NCBI RefSeq assembly: GCF_014645895.1
Contig: NZ_BMMP01000001.1
Coordinates: forward strand, 471,624-535,623
Direction of reading: 5' to 3'
Length of the DNA: 64,000 nucleotides
Source of the DNA: Streptomyces daqingensis
GTDB taxonomy: Bacteria > Actinomycetota > Actinomycetes > Streptomycetales > Streptomycetaceae
The notes beneath the pieces are model-generated. The model had not been told where the DNA came from and searched no databases. It saw nothing but the letters and a program-made list of their open reading frames with translations. Below, one piece after another: positions 1 to 8,884 of the stretch (position 1 is the first letter of the stretch; every line of letters begins with the position of its first letter). A program made the translations under genes and the position numbers.

Positions 1-158
1 AGCACCTCGGCGCCGTGCGCCGCGAGGGCCCGCGCCGACTCCCGGCCGATGCCGCTCCCGCCGCCGACCACCGCGACCCGGCGGCCGTCCAGCCGGAACA
101 GGCCCGCGTAGCCCGCCGGCGCCGGCTGTCCCTCCGGCGTCCGCTGTTCCGCCGTCAT
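1..158 (-). CDS. SDR-family oxidoreductase, N-terminal part only (cut by window edge)
   Basis: About 52 N-terminal residues are visible. They carry the Rossmann nucleotide-binding motif of short-chain dehydrogenases, VAVVGGGSGIGRE, near residues 32-44. The ATG overlaps the TGA of the upstream aldehyde dehydrogenase (ATGA), so the two are translationally coupled and form the third gene of the peptidase - aldehyde dehydrogenase - SDR operon. The active-site Ser/Tyr/Lys region lies outside the window, so substrate and cofactor preference cannot be judged. Family assignment is good; the exact function is unknown. Confidence 0.8.
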   Translation of the reverse strand, partial: MTAEQRTPEGQPAPAGYAGLFRLDGRRVAVVGGGSGIGRESARALAAHGAEV

Positions 159-1651
159 CGCCGGATCACCGCCATACGTGTCACCGTCATCTCCTCGATG
201 GCGAACCGCGGGCCCTCCCGGCCCGTCCCCGAGTCCTTCACGCCGCCGTAGGGCGCGATGTCGCAGCGGTAGCCCGGGACGTCGTTGACGACGACGCCGC
301 CGACCTCCAGCTCCTCCACGGCGTCGAAGGCCGCGCCGAGATCCCGGGTGAAGACCGCGGCGTGCAGCCCGTAGCGGCTGGCGTTGACCGTCGCGTACGC
401 CGCCGCGAGGTCCGGCACCGCCCGCAGGCACACCACCGGCCCGAAGATCTCCTCGTCCCACGCCGGCTGGCCGTCGGGCACCCCCGTCAGCAGCGCCGGA
501 GTGAGGCAGCGCCCCTCGCGCGTCCCGCCGTGCACCAGGCGCGCACCGGCCGCGCGGGCCTCGTCGACCCACCGCCCGACCCGTTCCGTCGCCGCCTCGT
601 CGATCAGGGCGGACACGCGGGTCTCCTCGGCCCGCGGGTCGCCGACGAGGACCTGCGGCAGCCGCTCCGTGATCTTCCGCTCCAGCTCCGCCGCGACCTC
701 CTCGACGGCGATCACGCGCTGGACGGCGATGCACGCCTGCCCCGACGCGTAGTACCCGCCGCGCACGACGGCGTCGGCCGCCGCGTCCAGATCGGCGTCC
801 GCCGCCACCACCAGCGCGGCGTTGGAGCCCAGTTCGAGGACGACCTTCCGCGGCGCCGCCTCCCTGGCGATGAGATGCCCGATCCCGGCCGATCCCGTGA
901 AGGAGACCGCCGCGACGTGCGGATGCGTCGTCAGGGTCCTGCCCACCCCGGCGTCGCCGGTGACCATCTGCACCGCACCGGCCGGAGCCCCCGCCGCCTC
1001 CAGCTGCTCCCGCACGAGCCGCACCAGCCACAGCGTGGCCAGCGGAGTCGCGGGCGCCGGCTTGACGATGACGGGGCAGCCGGCCGCCAGGGCCGGAGCG
1101 ATCTTGTGGGAGGCGAGCATCATCGGGTAGTTGAACCCGGTCACGCCCACGACCACTCCGACCGGCCGCCGAGTCCAGAACCCCGTCATCCCGTCGCCGG
1201 AGGGCAGCAGATCCAGGGGGACCGTCTCCCCGTGCGTGCGCGATACCTCGTCGGCCGTGGCCTCCCACGTCGCCACCGCCCGCATCACTTCGGTGCGGCA
1301 GTCCACCCGCGGTTTGCCCGTCTCCAGGACGAGCAGGTCCTCCATGGGGCCGGCCGCGTCCCGCAGGGCGTCGGCGACCCCGAGCAGCACCCGGCGCCGT
1401 ACCCGGGAGGGCAGCGCCCCGACCTGCTTGCGCAGCGCCGCCGCGTGCTCGGCGGCCCGGTTCGCTGTCGCCTCGTCGCCCAGGGGGGAGCGGGCGATCT
1501 CGGTGCCGTCGTAGGGGAAGTGGACGGGCTGCGAACCGTCGGTGGCCACCAGCGCCTCCCCGACGGGCAGTCCCGCCGTGAGGTCCGCGGGGACCCCGGG
1601 CAGACCGGAGACGGTGCCCGCTTCCGACGGGGAGTGTGCCGCGGGGCTCAC
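155..1651 (-). CDS. NAD(P)-dependent aldehyde dehydrogenase
   Basis: 498-residue aldehyde dehydrogenase of usual family length, expected to oxidise an aldehyde to the acid in the cytoplasm. Visible features are the cofactor-binding FTGSAGIGHLIA segment, the general-base glutamate in VVLELGSNAAL, the nucleophilic cysteine in GQACIAVQRV, and EEIFGPVVCLR near the C-terminus. The GTG start is chosen because it overlaps the TGA of the upstream M20 peptidase (GTGA); a longer reading exists but its N-terminus resembles nothing in the family. Cotranscription with a peptidase and an SDR suggests catabolism of a small amino-acid-like or amide compound, but the substrate cannot be read from sequence. 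Confidence 0.9.
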   Translation of the reverse strand: MSPAAHSPSEAGTVSGLPGVPADLTAGLPVGEALVATDGSQPVHFPYDGTEIARSPLGDEATANRAAEHAAALRKQVGALPSRVRRRVLLGVADALRDAAGPMEDLLVLETGKPRVDCRTEVMRAVATWEATADEVSRTHGETVPLDLLPSGDGMTGFWTRRPVGVVVGVTGFNYPMMLASHKIAPALAAGCPVIVKPAPATPLATLWLVRLVREQLEAAGAPAGAVQMVTGDAGVGRTLTTHPHVAAVSFTGSAGIGHLIAREAAPRKVVLELGSNAALVVAADADLDAAADAVVRGGYYASGQACIAVQRVIAVEEVAAELERKITERLPQVLVGDPRAEETRVSALIDEAATERVGRWVDEARAAGARLVHGGTREGRCLTPALLTGVPDGQPAWDEEIFGPVVCLRAVPDLAAAYATVNASRYGLHAAVFTRDLGAAFDAVEELEVGGVVVNDVPGYRCDIAPYGGVKDSGTGREGPRFAIEEMTVTRMAVIRR

Positions 1652-2868
1652 CGGGCGGCCCCACCGGTCAGGAACTGGCGGGCGGCGTTCGCGTAGACCC
1701 TCGCGTACGCCCCGATCTCGGCCACCTCCACGAACTCGTCCTTCTGGTGCGCGATCCACTTCCCGCCCGGGCCGTAGACCACGGTCGGCAGGCCCGCGTC
1801 GCGGGTGAGGATCGTCCCGTCGGTGGTCCCGGGAACGGCGCCGTACGCGGGCGGTACGCCGTGCTCGCCGAGATGCGCGGCGACGAGGGCCGTGACGACG
1901 GGGTGGTCCTGCGCCACCTCAACGGCAGGCCGGTCGTCGACGACGGTCGTCTCCACAGTGACGCCGGCAGTGGCCGCGGCCTCTTCCGCGGCCTGACGGA
2001 TACGGCCCGTCAGCTCCGCGTGGCCGGTGCCGGGGATCGTGCGGACGTCGACGCCCACGAGGCCGTGCGCCGGGATGACGTTGAGCTGTGCCGCGTCCCC
2101 GGCCTGCAGCACCGTCGGCGTGACGGTCACCGCACCTGCGTGCGGGTGCGTCCCCCACTGCCCGACGGCCCACTCCTCCACTCCGGCGAGGGCCTCGATG
2201 ATCCGTGCGCCCGCCAGCAGAGGGGACTTGGCCTCCTGCGGCATCGCGCCGTGCGCCATCACCCCCGTCAGCTCCAGGCGCAGCCTGATGCCGCCGCGCG
2301 CGGAGGTGCACACCTCGTAGCCCTCCGGCTCGCAGACGATGACCCCGTCCACGCCGGCCGCCGCCGGGGAGGCCGAGAACGCCTTGGCGCCGAGCATCAT
2401 CCCCTCCTCGTCGCACAGCACGCCCAGGACGATCCGTCCGGGGAAGGGCCCGGCCAGCTGGAGCGCGCGCACGCCGTGGACCATCGCCGCCAGACCGGAC
2501 TTCATGTCCGCCGAGCCGCGGCCCCACAGCTTGCCGTCGCGGATCTCCCCGCCGTACGGGTCGCTGCTCCAGTCCGCGCTGTCGCCCTCGGTGACGACGT
2601 CCGTGTGCCCCTCGAACATCAGCGTCGGCCCGTCGCCGCCACCGCCCTCGACGACGGCGACGAGGTTCTGCCTGCCGGGGGCCACATCGACCACTTCGTG
2701 CTGCCAGCCGAACTCGGTGAACAGCCGGGCGAGCAGCCGGACGGCCGGACCCTCGACCTCCTCCGCGTCGGCGACGGTGCGCAGCCGCACCAGGTCGCGG
2801 GTGAGCTCCACGGCCGCGTCCGCGTCGACCACGAGGTCGCGCGGCGGGCCACCCGATTCGGAATGCAT
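1648..2868 (-). CDS. M20-family metallopeptidase/deacylase (ArgE/DapE/ACY1 type)
   Basis: 406-residue cytoplasmic zinc amidohydrolase of the M20 family. Metal and catalytic motifs are all present: FEGHTDVV, GRGSADMKSG, CDEEGMM, and a C-terminal GPGGKWIAHQKDEFV with the last metal histidine. Such enzymes hydrolyse N-acyl amino acids, carbamoyl amino acids or small peptides. The ATG start at 2868 has a GAGAGG ribosome site; the reading frame extends upstream into the GntR gene but that part is antisense shadow. It is first in the operon with the aldehyde dehydrogenase and SDR, divergent from a FadR-type regulator, so regulation by that protein through the palindrome at 2920-2934 is likely. Confidence 0.9.
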   Translation of the reverse strand: MHSESGGPPRDLVVDADAAVELTRDLVRLRTVADAEEVEGPAVRLLARLFTEFGWQHEVVDVAPGRQNLVAVVEGGGGDGPTLMFEGHTDVVTEGDSADWSSDPYGGEIRDGKLWGRGSADMKSGLAAMVHGVRALQLAGPFPGRIVLGVLCDEEGMMLGAKAFSASPAAAGVDGVIVCEPEGYEVCTSARGGIRLRLELTGVMAHGAMPQEAKSPLLAGARIIEALAGVEEWAVGQWGTHPHAGAVTVTPTVLQAGDAAQLNVIPAHGLVGVDVRTIPGTGHAELTGRIRQAAEEAAATAGVTVETTVVDDRPAVEVAQDHPVVTALVAAHLGEHGVPPAYGAVPGTTDGTILTRDAGLPTVVYGPGGKWIAHQKDEFVEVAEIGAYARVYANAARQFLTGGAAR

Positions 2869-2919
2869 AGACAAGCCTCTCCCACAGCCCTTTGCCGGCC
2901 TTCTCCACCAGGCCAGGTG

Positions 2920-2934
2920 ACTGGTCAGACCAGT
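2920..2934. promoter_or_regulatory. Putative FadR/GntR operator
   Basis: Perfect palindrome actggtcagaccagt with 7-bp arms and a one-base centre. Its core fits the known FadR-subfamily consensus TNGTNNNACNA. It lies 51 bp upstream of the peptidase start and 157 bp upstream of the divergent GntR start, as expected for a shared operator. Binding is inferred. Confidence 0.6.
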
Positions 2935-3091
2935 TGATTTCCCGTACTCTCCTAGCGCGCTGACGCGTTGGTCAAGGGGGAGGGGCGCCGTAGGCACCGG
3001 AATCTGCTTCCGGCATGGTGTCCGCAGACCACGGCGAGGCGGCGACGCCGAGCCGGAGCGAGGACATGGGCGACGACAAGAGGGGCGTGCG

Positions 3092-3850
3092 GTGGCTGCT
3101 GGGGGAGTGCCGTTCCAGCCGGTGAGAGCGGTGCGCGCGTACGAGCGCGTCGCGGAGGAGATCGAGAACAGGATCGTCAGCGGAGTGCTGCCGCCCGGCT
3201 CGCGCCTGCCGGGGGAACGCGAACTCGTCTCGCAGTTCGGCGTCGGACGCTCTACCGTGCGCGAGGCGTTGCGAGTCCTCGAGTCGGGCGGCCTCGTACG
3301 CTCCCGGCCGGGCGACCCGCTCGGCGTGGAAGTCCTCGGCGTCTCCTCGGAGGGCCTCACCCGGGCCCTGGGCAGGCTGACGCGCTCCCGTGTCGCGTCG
3401 GTGGGGGAGCTGGTCCAGTTCCGGATGGTGCTGGACGGCGAGAGCAACCGGCTCGCCGCCTGCCTTCGGCAGGAGAGCGACCTGGAGCGGATGGCCGAGC
3501 AGATCGCCCGCATGGAAGAGCTGAGCCCGGTAGGACTGCGCGCCTTCAGCGAGGCGGACGCCCTCTTCCACCAGGCCGTCGCCGAAGCGAGCGGCAACGC
3601 GCTGCTGGGGCTGTGCGCGCGTGCGGTGCACGAGGCGGTGGTCGGCGTGATCGAGCAGAAGATCGCCGCCGTCTCGGACGCGGGCGCGTGGATGGAGCGT
3701 TCAGTGGCCCACCACCGACGCGTACTGGAAGCGATCCGGGCGGGAGACGGCGAAGGCGCCGCGCGCCTGGGACGAGAGGCGCTGTTCGACTACTACGCGG
3801 ACCTCGTGGGGGAGGGCGACCGCCAGCTGCTGAAGGCGGCGCTGGGCTAG
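3092..3850 (+). CDS. GntR-family transcriptional regulator, FadR subfamily
   Basis: 252 residues. The N-terminal winged helix-turn-helix (about 12-80) contains the typical LPGERELVSQFGVGRSTVREA; the C-terminal half is an all-helical FCD ligand-binding domain with metal-type histidines in ADALFHQAV and SVAHHRRVLEAI. It is divergent from the peptidase/dehydrogenase operon and probably a repressor released by a carboxylate or acyl metabolite of that pathway. Start: GTG at 3092 behind AGAGGGG; a second GTG 15 nt downstream lacks suitable spacing. Confidence 0.9.
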   Translation: MAAGGVPFQPVRAVRAYERVAEEIENRIVSGVLPPGSRLPGERELVSQFGVGRSTVREALRVLESGGLVRSRPGDPLGVEVLGVSSEGLTRALGRLTRSRVASVGELVQFRMVLDGESNRLAACLRQESDLERMAEQIARMEELSPVGLRAFSEADALFHQAVAEASGNALLGLCARAVHEAVVGVIEQKIAAVSDAGAWMERSVAHHRRVLEAIRAGDGEGAARLGREALFDYYADLVGEGDRQLLKAALG

Positions 3851-3935
3851 GCAGTGTCCGATGAACGGCGTCGTCCTCCGCGAGCAAGGCGCGTTCTGTC
3901 GGACAGGGCGTAGGGCGCGTCGTCGCCTCGCATGG

Positions 3936-4437
3936 TCAGAGCCTGCCGATGAGGACGCCGCGCCAGGTCCAGCCCGCCGAGAGGACCGTGTCCCGGAGAA
4001 CTCCCCGCAACTCCGCGCGGTCGATGCGGAAGGTCTCCGTGGTTTCGCCCCCGTCGTCGGCCCTTCGGGCTGTTTCACTGACGTGAGACCGACCGTGCGG
4101 GACCACGGGTATACGTGGCGCGCACCTGCTTCCCGCCCACGCGTTTCACCTCCGACTGCTGTTCCAGGGCGCGGACTTCGCGCTGCGCCGCAACGAGACG
4201 CATCCGTATGCGCACCGTATGGCGGATCTCGGTGCGGGCGGAGAACATCCCCAGGGCCGGCTCGCGGACCTGCCACTCCGCGATGACGTCCGCTCCCTCC
4301 GGGGTGCCGTCCCGGACGTCATAAGCGGCGTGGGCGGCGTCGAGATCGAGCAGCATCGCCCGCACGTCCTCGGCCGGGCGGGCCGCGACGCCGCTGCAGG
4401 GGCGCCTGGTGCCGGTCAGTCTGTCGAGGAGGCCCAT
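3936..4437 (-). pseudogene. Conserved actinobacterial hypothetical gene, frameshifted
   Basis: The first part (4437 down to 4075) encodes 120 residues beginning MGLLDRLTGTRRP, which resembles a Streptomyces family of unknown function. The frame stops at TGA 4077-4075. One base over, reading continues at once with SETARRADDGGETTETFRID and ends AGWTWRGVLIGRL, stop at 3936. This second segment looks like a natural continuation: acidic linker, then a conserved-looking C-terminus. The total span is 3n+1, so a single extra base explains the break. It is either a recent pseudogene or a sequencing error. No function is known to me. Confidence 0.6.
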
Positions 4438-4692
4438 CGCGCCAGCCTATCCGCGGCAGTCGGGCACAACTCCGCCACCGGAAGCGACGCGGACAGGAGC
4501 ATGCGCACGGCCTCCTGGGCGGGCGGGCTGCGAACTCGCGGAGGAGGGTGCCGTGTTGCGCCGGGGTGTGGTCAACGCCGGGCCGAGATAGGCCAGTCCA
4601 GCGCATTCCGAGCACCAATGCCCGGGAAATCGAGCACGCGCCACGTGGACGTCGCGAACGACGGGACGCGTACGGAGTCGCCGTCGCTGCCC

Positions 4693-6084
4693 TCAACTAC
4701 CGCTCGCGGGCGGGACGTTGTGGTTGAGGTGGAACGTGTTGCCGGGGTCGTAGCGGGCCTTGATGCGCGTGAGACGTTCGTAGTTGCGGGGCCCGAAGGC
4801 GTTGACGAGCCGGTCGTGGCCTTCCTGGCCGATGAAGTTGAGGTAGACGCTTCCGCTGGTCCAGGGGCGCAACTCCCTGAGGAGGCCGCGGGCCCAGGCG
4901 ACGGCGCGGTCGTCGTCGACGGGGTCGCTCCACAGCCCGAACGGGTGGACGGTCCAGGGAGCGTGGCGCCAGGGGACGGGGTAGTCGTGCGGGTCGTCGT
5001 CGACGGCGCCGCCCTGGGGGAAGAGCACGTGCTGGGAGGGCGAGGGGACGATCATCTCGTGCGCCTTCCTGCAGAAGACGTCCACGGCCTCGTCGGGGAG
5101 GGACTGCAGGTGCTCGGCCGACCAGTAGTTGCGGTAGCCGGGCGGGTCGTCGAGCATGCTCTGCAGTTCGGCGTAGGGCATCTCGGCGATCATCTCCCCG
5201 GCGGGAGCGAGGCGCAGCAGCGGTTCGAGGACCTCGCGGGCCTCCTGCTCGGGGCCGGTGTAGGTGACCAGGGCGAGGCAGGCCAGGGAGCCGGTCAGGT
5301 CTTCCGGGACGAACGGCTCGTCGGGAGCGGTGACGTAGATGAGGCCGCCGCCCACCGAGTCGGGGGCGCCCGCGATGAAGTCGCGGTAGGCGCGAGTGAC
5401 CTCCGGCCCCTCCTCGGGCCGCCAGATCAGCAGCGCCGCTGTGAGCGCCGCCAGAGGGTGCAGGCGCAGGGTGAAGGAGGTGACGGCGCCGAAGTTGCCG
5501 CCGCCTCCGTGCAGGGCCCAGAACAGGTCCGGTTCGGTGGTGGCGTCGGTGTGCACCTTGCTGCCGTCTGCGGTGATCAGGTCGGCGGCGACGAGGTTGT
5601 CGCAGGCCAGCCCGAACGTCCGGTCCAGCCAGCCGGAGCCGCCGCCGAGGAGGAAGCCGCCGACTCCGGTGGTCGAGACGCGCCCCCCGGTGGTGGCGAG
5701 CCGGTACGGCTGGGTCGCTGCGTCGAGGTCGGCCATGGTGGCGCCGCCGCCGACCGTCGCGGTACGGGCGTCGGGGTCGACGGTGACGGAGTCCAGATGC
5801 CGCAGGTCCACTACGAGACCGCCCTCGGTGGTGCAGGTTCCGGCCACGCCGTGGCCGCCTCCGCGGACGGCGGTCTCCGAGCCCGTCTGCCTTCCGAAGC
5901 GGATGGCGGCGGCCACGTCGTCCTCGGTGCGGCACTGGGCGATCAGGGCGGGATGCCGGTCGATCATGGCGTTGAACAGGGTGCGACACCCCTCGTAGCC
6001 GGGGTCGCCGGGCGCCAGCAGCGCACCGGTGAAGTTCCTTCGCAGCGTGTCCAGGGCAGTGCGGTCCAGCGTCCGCGTTGACAT
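4693..6084 (-). CDS. FAD-binding oxidoreductase, berberine-bridge-enzyme type
   Basis: 463-residue flavoprotein. The N-terminal FAD-binding domain shows TAVRGGGHGVAG, whose histidine is the usual covalent FAD attachment site, and GGFLLGGGSGWL; the centre has LHGGGGNFGAVTSF; the C-terminal BBE motif is FGPRNYERLTRIKARYDPGN. Members oxidise diverse alcohols, sugars or alkaloid-like substrates. The start ATG at 6084 follows an AGAGGGA ribosome site. It stands alone between a frameshifted gene and an immunity-like gene, so its substrate cannot be inferred. Confidence 0.88.
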   Translation of the reverse strand: MSTRTLDRTALDTLRRNFTGALLAPGDPGYEGCRTLFNAMIDRHPALIAQCRTEDDVAAAIRFGRQTGSETAVRGGGHGVAGTCTTEGGLVVDLRHLDSVTVDPDARTATVGGGATMADLDAATQPYRLATTGGRVSTTGVGGFLLGGGSGWLDRTFGLACDNLVAADLITADGSKVHTDATTEPDLFWALHGGGGNFGAVTSFTLRLHPLAALTAALLIWRPEEGPEVTRAYRDFIAGAPDSVGGGLIYVTAPDEPFVPEDLTGSLACLALVTYTGPEQEAREVLEPLLRLAPAGEMIAEMPYAELQSMLDDPPGYRNYWSAEHLQSLPDEAVDVFCRKAHEMIVPSPSQHVLFPQGGAVDDDPHDYPVPWRHAPWTVHPFGLWSDPVDDDRAVAWARGLLRELRPWTSGSVYLNFIGQEGHDRLVNAFGPRNYERLTRIKARYDPGNTFHLNHNVPPASGS

Positions 6085-6245
6085 ATTCGTCCCTCTTTCT
6101 TCCCCTTTCGACCGTAACTCTCCTGGTGGCGGGGGTGACGGGAGCCGGGCGCGAGGCGGGGCGGCCCACGCTCGAGGAGGGAGCGTCGCGCGCGTGGGCG
6201 GCGGCCAGGGCGCGCTGAGCGCAAGCCGCCGGAGGCGTCTCACTC

Positions 6246-6761
6246 TCAGCAGTCGAAGACGGACCAGCAGATGTCGTTGCGCAAGCGCTGGTCGTCGAGG
6301 ACGAGTTCGCGGATCGCTTCGGGGAGCTGGTCCCGCTGCCATCGGCACTCCAGACGGCCCGCGGCGTCCTCCTCGCCCTTCGGCGCGGCAGCGCGTACGG
6401 CCTTGATCGCGTAGGCGGCGGCGCCGAGTTCGTGGGCGGCGACATGCGCGACCGCCCCGGCCTGCCCCGCCGCGTACGCGGCATGGCGTGGTGCCCCGCG
6501 CAGGTCTCTCGCCGCACCCATCGCGTGGCCGCCCGCCGCGCGGGCCCGCATCATGGCGACCTCCCCGCGTACCCACGCGCGGGCGTGCTCGATGGCCTCA
6601 CGCGGGCGGGGGTCGTCGGGCTGCGCGGACTCGAAGAGGCCGAGGACGTGCTCCGCGCAAGCCGCCGCCCAGAGCGCGAGCAGACGATGATCCTCGTCCG
6701 TGAGGGTGCCGCCCCGGCGGATCGTGATGAAGCGCGGGTCCCGGATCTTCGGGAGGATCAT
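6246..6761 (-). CDS. Putative Imm-5-like immunity protein
   Basis: 171 residues, mainly alpha-helical, opening MILPKIRDPRFITIRRGGTL and ending LRNDICWSVFDC. This matches a widespread actinobacterial family annotated as putative immunity protein (Imm-5-like). No cognate polymorphic toxin is encoded beside it, so an anti-toxin role rests only on the family name. It may be an orphan immunity gene or serve another role. Confidence 0.6.
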   Translation of the reverse strand: MILPKIRDPRFITIRRGGTLTDEDHRLLALWAAACAEHVLGLFESAQPDDPRPREAIEHARAWVRGEVAMMRARAAGGHAMGAARDLRGAPRHAAYAAGQAGAVAHVAAHELGAAAYAIKAVRAAAPKGEEDAAGRLECRWQRDQLPEAIRELVLDDQRLRNDICWSVFDC

Positions 6762-6935
6762 CTCTGCCGGCGCTCCTTCTGCTGCACCTGATCGCGCGGT
6801 TCTGACGGGCCGGACGGCCTGGTCCCCAGATGTTTCGACGGGGCACCGGCAGTCGGGCGTCGGAGCTCAGTATCCTCCGTCAGCGTGCCGACTTATTCGG
6901 GAGAACGGGGAGCGGACTCGCGGTAAGGTGCGCCG

Positions 6936-7364
6936 ATGTCCCGGATCAGGCAGTTCCAAGTCACCTTCGACTGCGCGGAACCTGAGCGGCTCGCCCGCTT
7001 CTGGTGCGAGGTGCTGGGGTACGTCGTCGCGCCGCCACGGGAGGGGTTCGCCGCGTGGAGCGACTTCCAGAACTCCCTGCCCCCTGAGGAGCGCGACGCG
7101 TGGTGCGCCTGCGTCGATCCCTCGGGCGTGGGTCCGCGACTGTACTTCCAGCGCGTGCCTGAAGGGAAGGCCGCCAAGAACCGGCTGCATCTCGACGTGC
7201 GGGTGGGCACCGGACTCGTGGGCGAGGAACGTCTCGCCGCACTCGACGCCGAGCGCGCACGGCTGGTCCCGCTCGGCGCGGTACACGTGCGAACGCTGTA
7301 CGACGGCAGTGACGCGTGCATCCCCATGCTGGACATCGAGGGCAACGAGTTCTGCCTCGACTGA
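6936..7364 (+). CDS. VOC-family (glyoxalase/bleomycin-resistance-like) protein
   Basis: 142 residues with the two-module VOC layout: FQVTFDCAEPERLARFWCEV near the start, a central KNRLHLDVRV and a final DIEGNEFCLD. The histidine in LHLDV and the glutamate in GNEFCL sit where metal ligands fall in this superfamily. VOC proteins range from isomerases to drug-binding resistance proteins. No neighbouring gene suggests a substrate. Confidence 0.8.
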   Translation: MSRIRQFQVTFDCAEPERLARFWCEVLGYVVAPPREGFAAWSDFQNSLPPEERDAWCACVDPSGVGPRLYFQRVPEGKAAKNRLHLDVRVGTGLVGEERLAALDAERARLVPLGAVHVRTLYDGSDACIPMLDIEGNEFCLD

Positions 7365-7460
7365 GCGCCCTCGGAGCCGGCGGGGCCGCCCGAGCGAGAC
7401 AATTCCCGCAGTGCGGAGGCTCGTCGTACGCACCCCTCGTACGCGCTCCGCACACGTGCT

Positions 7461-7655
7461 TCACCGGGAGTCGCGCACGGCTTCCGCGATCTCCTCGTCC
7501 GCCAGAGAGATGGCCGCGTCCGCCCGCTGGTACCAGACTTCCCGGCGGGCCGGTGCCAGTGTCGTCCAGGGGTGGCGCTCGGCGCTGAATCCGAGCGTCG
7601 AGTAGAGCGCCCTCGCGTACTTCTCACGGCGATCGGTGCTGCCGTCGGCGGTCAC
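7461..7655 (-). CDS. Small hypothetical protein
   Basis: 64 residues from a GTG start placed 7 nt after GGAGGAG, an excellent ribosome site; the longer reading upstream has none. The product is hydrophilic with a likely helical C-terminus (VWYQRADAAISLADEEIAEA). No family recognised and no membrane segment. It converges with the VOC gene and diverges from the RibD-C gene. Confidence 0.45.
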   Translation of the reverse strand: MTADGSTDRREKYARALYSTLGFSAERHPWTTLAPARREVWYQRADAAISLADEEIAEAVRDSR

Positions 7656-7755
7656 GTGCTCTCCTCCGCGCTGGTGGTCGGCCGGTGCGATGAGTCTCGC
7701 AGCATCCGCGAGTCTGCAATCACAGGCCCGGACAACGGCATCTGAGGGGATCGAC

Positions 7756-8331
7756 ATGACCGCCACTTACACCTTCGACGTCTTCTCCAGCCTCGACGGT
7801 TACGGGGCCGGCGGCGGCGACTGGGAGGGCTACTGGGGCAAGCAGGGTCCCGAACTGCTCGACCACCGCCTCGCCCTGTACCGGCCGGAGCAGCGGATGG
7901 TGCTCGGGGCCAACACCTTCCGGGCCTTCGCGAAGATGCTCGCCTCGAGCACCGAGAACTCCGACGTGCGCGACCCGTGGGTCACCAGGCTGCGAGGCAT
8001 GCCGACGACGGTGGTCTCGACGACGCTGGAAGCCCCCCTTGCCTGGTCGAACGCGACGATCGCGCGTGGTGATGCCGTGGACGTCGTCGCACGGCTCAAG
8101 GAGGAGTCCGACGTGCCGTTGCGCTCGCACGGAAGCCTGTCGATGAACCGGGCGCTGATGGCCGCCGGCCTGGTCGACCGCGTGCAGGTGACGATCTTCC
8201 CCGTCATCACCGGACGGACGGGGCTCGATCCGGTCTTCCGGGGCGCGGCCGATTTCGACCTGGAGCTCATCGAGAACCGGACGCTGGACGGCCGCATCCA
8301 GGAACTCGTGTACCGGCCCACCCTCCACTGA
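7756..8331 (+). CDS. Dihydrofolate reductase-family protein (RibD C-terminal domain)
   Basis: 191 residues of the RibD_C/DHFR-like fold. It starts FDVFSSLDGYG, carries MVLGANTFRAF, a nucleotide-loop-like LRSHGSLSMNRALM and a C-terminal DLELIENRTLDGRIQELVYRP. Such NADPH-binding proteins are common in actinomycetes as oxidoreductases of unknown substrate, and are not the folate enzyme proper. ATG start follows GAGGGGA. Confidence 0.85.
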   Translation: MTATYTFDVFSSLDGYGAGGGDWEGYWGKQGPELLDHRLALYRPEQRMVLGANTFRAFAKMLASSTENSDVRDPWVTRLRGMPTTVVSTTLEAPLAWSNATIARGDAVDVVARLKEESDVPLRSHGSLSMNRALMAAGLVDRVQVTIFPVITGRTGLDPVFRGAADFDLELIENRTLDGRIQELVYRPTLH

Positions 8332-8884
8332 CCTGTAGGGGAAGCACGCCCCGCGGCGGCGGTCGCCCGGCGCCGCCGACTGCGAGGGCGTCGATCGTGA
8401 TCCCCGGCTTCTGCTGCGCGCCAGCCGTTATGTCCGCCGCCCTGAACTCCGGGTAACAGGTGGGGAGGCGCTGTCTCTTGACCTCACCGGCAGGCGGGCC
8501 TAACGTGCCCGCCACGCTTCATCATTGTGACGCACCTTCAACATAATGATGGAGGTGCTGGTCAGTCACCAGCCGGCCGAAGCGGGGAGGTCAGGCGCGT
8601 GAGACGAGTCAGCCGACGGGAGGCTGCCGCACCCCGCGACAGATCAGGCTTCGCCGGGTGCCTTGGCGAATCACTGCGAAGAAGCGCAGTAACAGTCGGG
8701 CGGACCCTGGCGTTTCGCCCGATGCCGCTCCGAAGAGCCCCGTCGCGCCCCTGAGTCGGTATGGCAACCGAACGCGCATCGACTCACCCGGGAAGCGGCA
8801 GACGGCTCCGCACTCCATACGCGCGACAGCCAACAACCCCCACATGCGGCGCCACACGCGCGTCGGTCGAGGAAAGGAAGCCGT
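8332..8884. other. 553-bp intergenic region
   Basis: No credible gene. It holds a weak inverted repeat catcatt/aatgatg (8520-8526 and 8545-8551) and, at its right end, the GGAAAGGAAG ribosome site of the next gene. The promoter of the exported protein should lie here but I cannot place it. Confidence 0.5.

Noticed and set aside
3855..3905. Inverted repeat tgtccga/tcggaca after the GntR gene, considered as an IS end or terminator
   Set aside because: No transposase or target duplication is visible, and the 37-nt loop makes a weak terminator.
4447..4650. Minus-strand fragment with a zinc-ribbon-like start (HWCSECAGLAYLGPALT)
   Set aside because: Possibly a gene remnant broken by frameshifts, but too short and without an assignable family to annotate.
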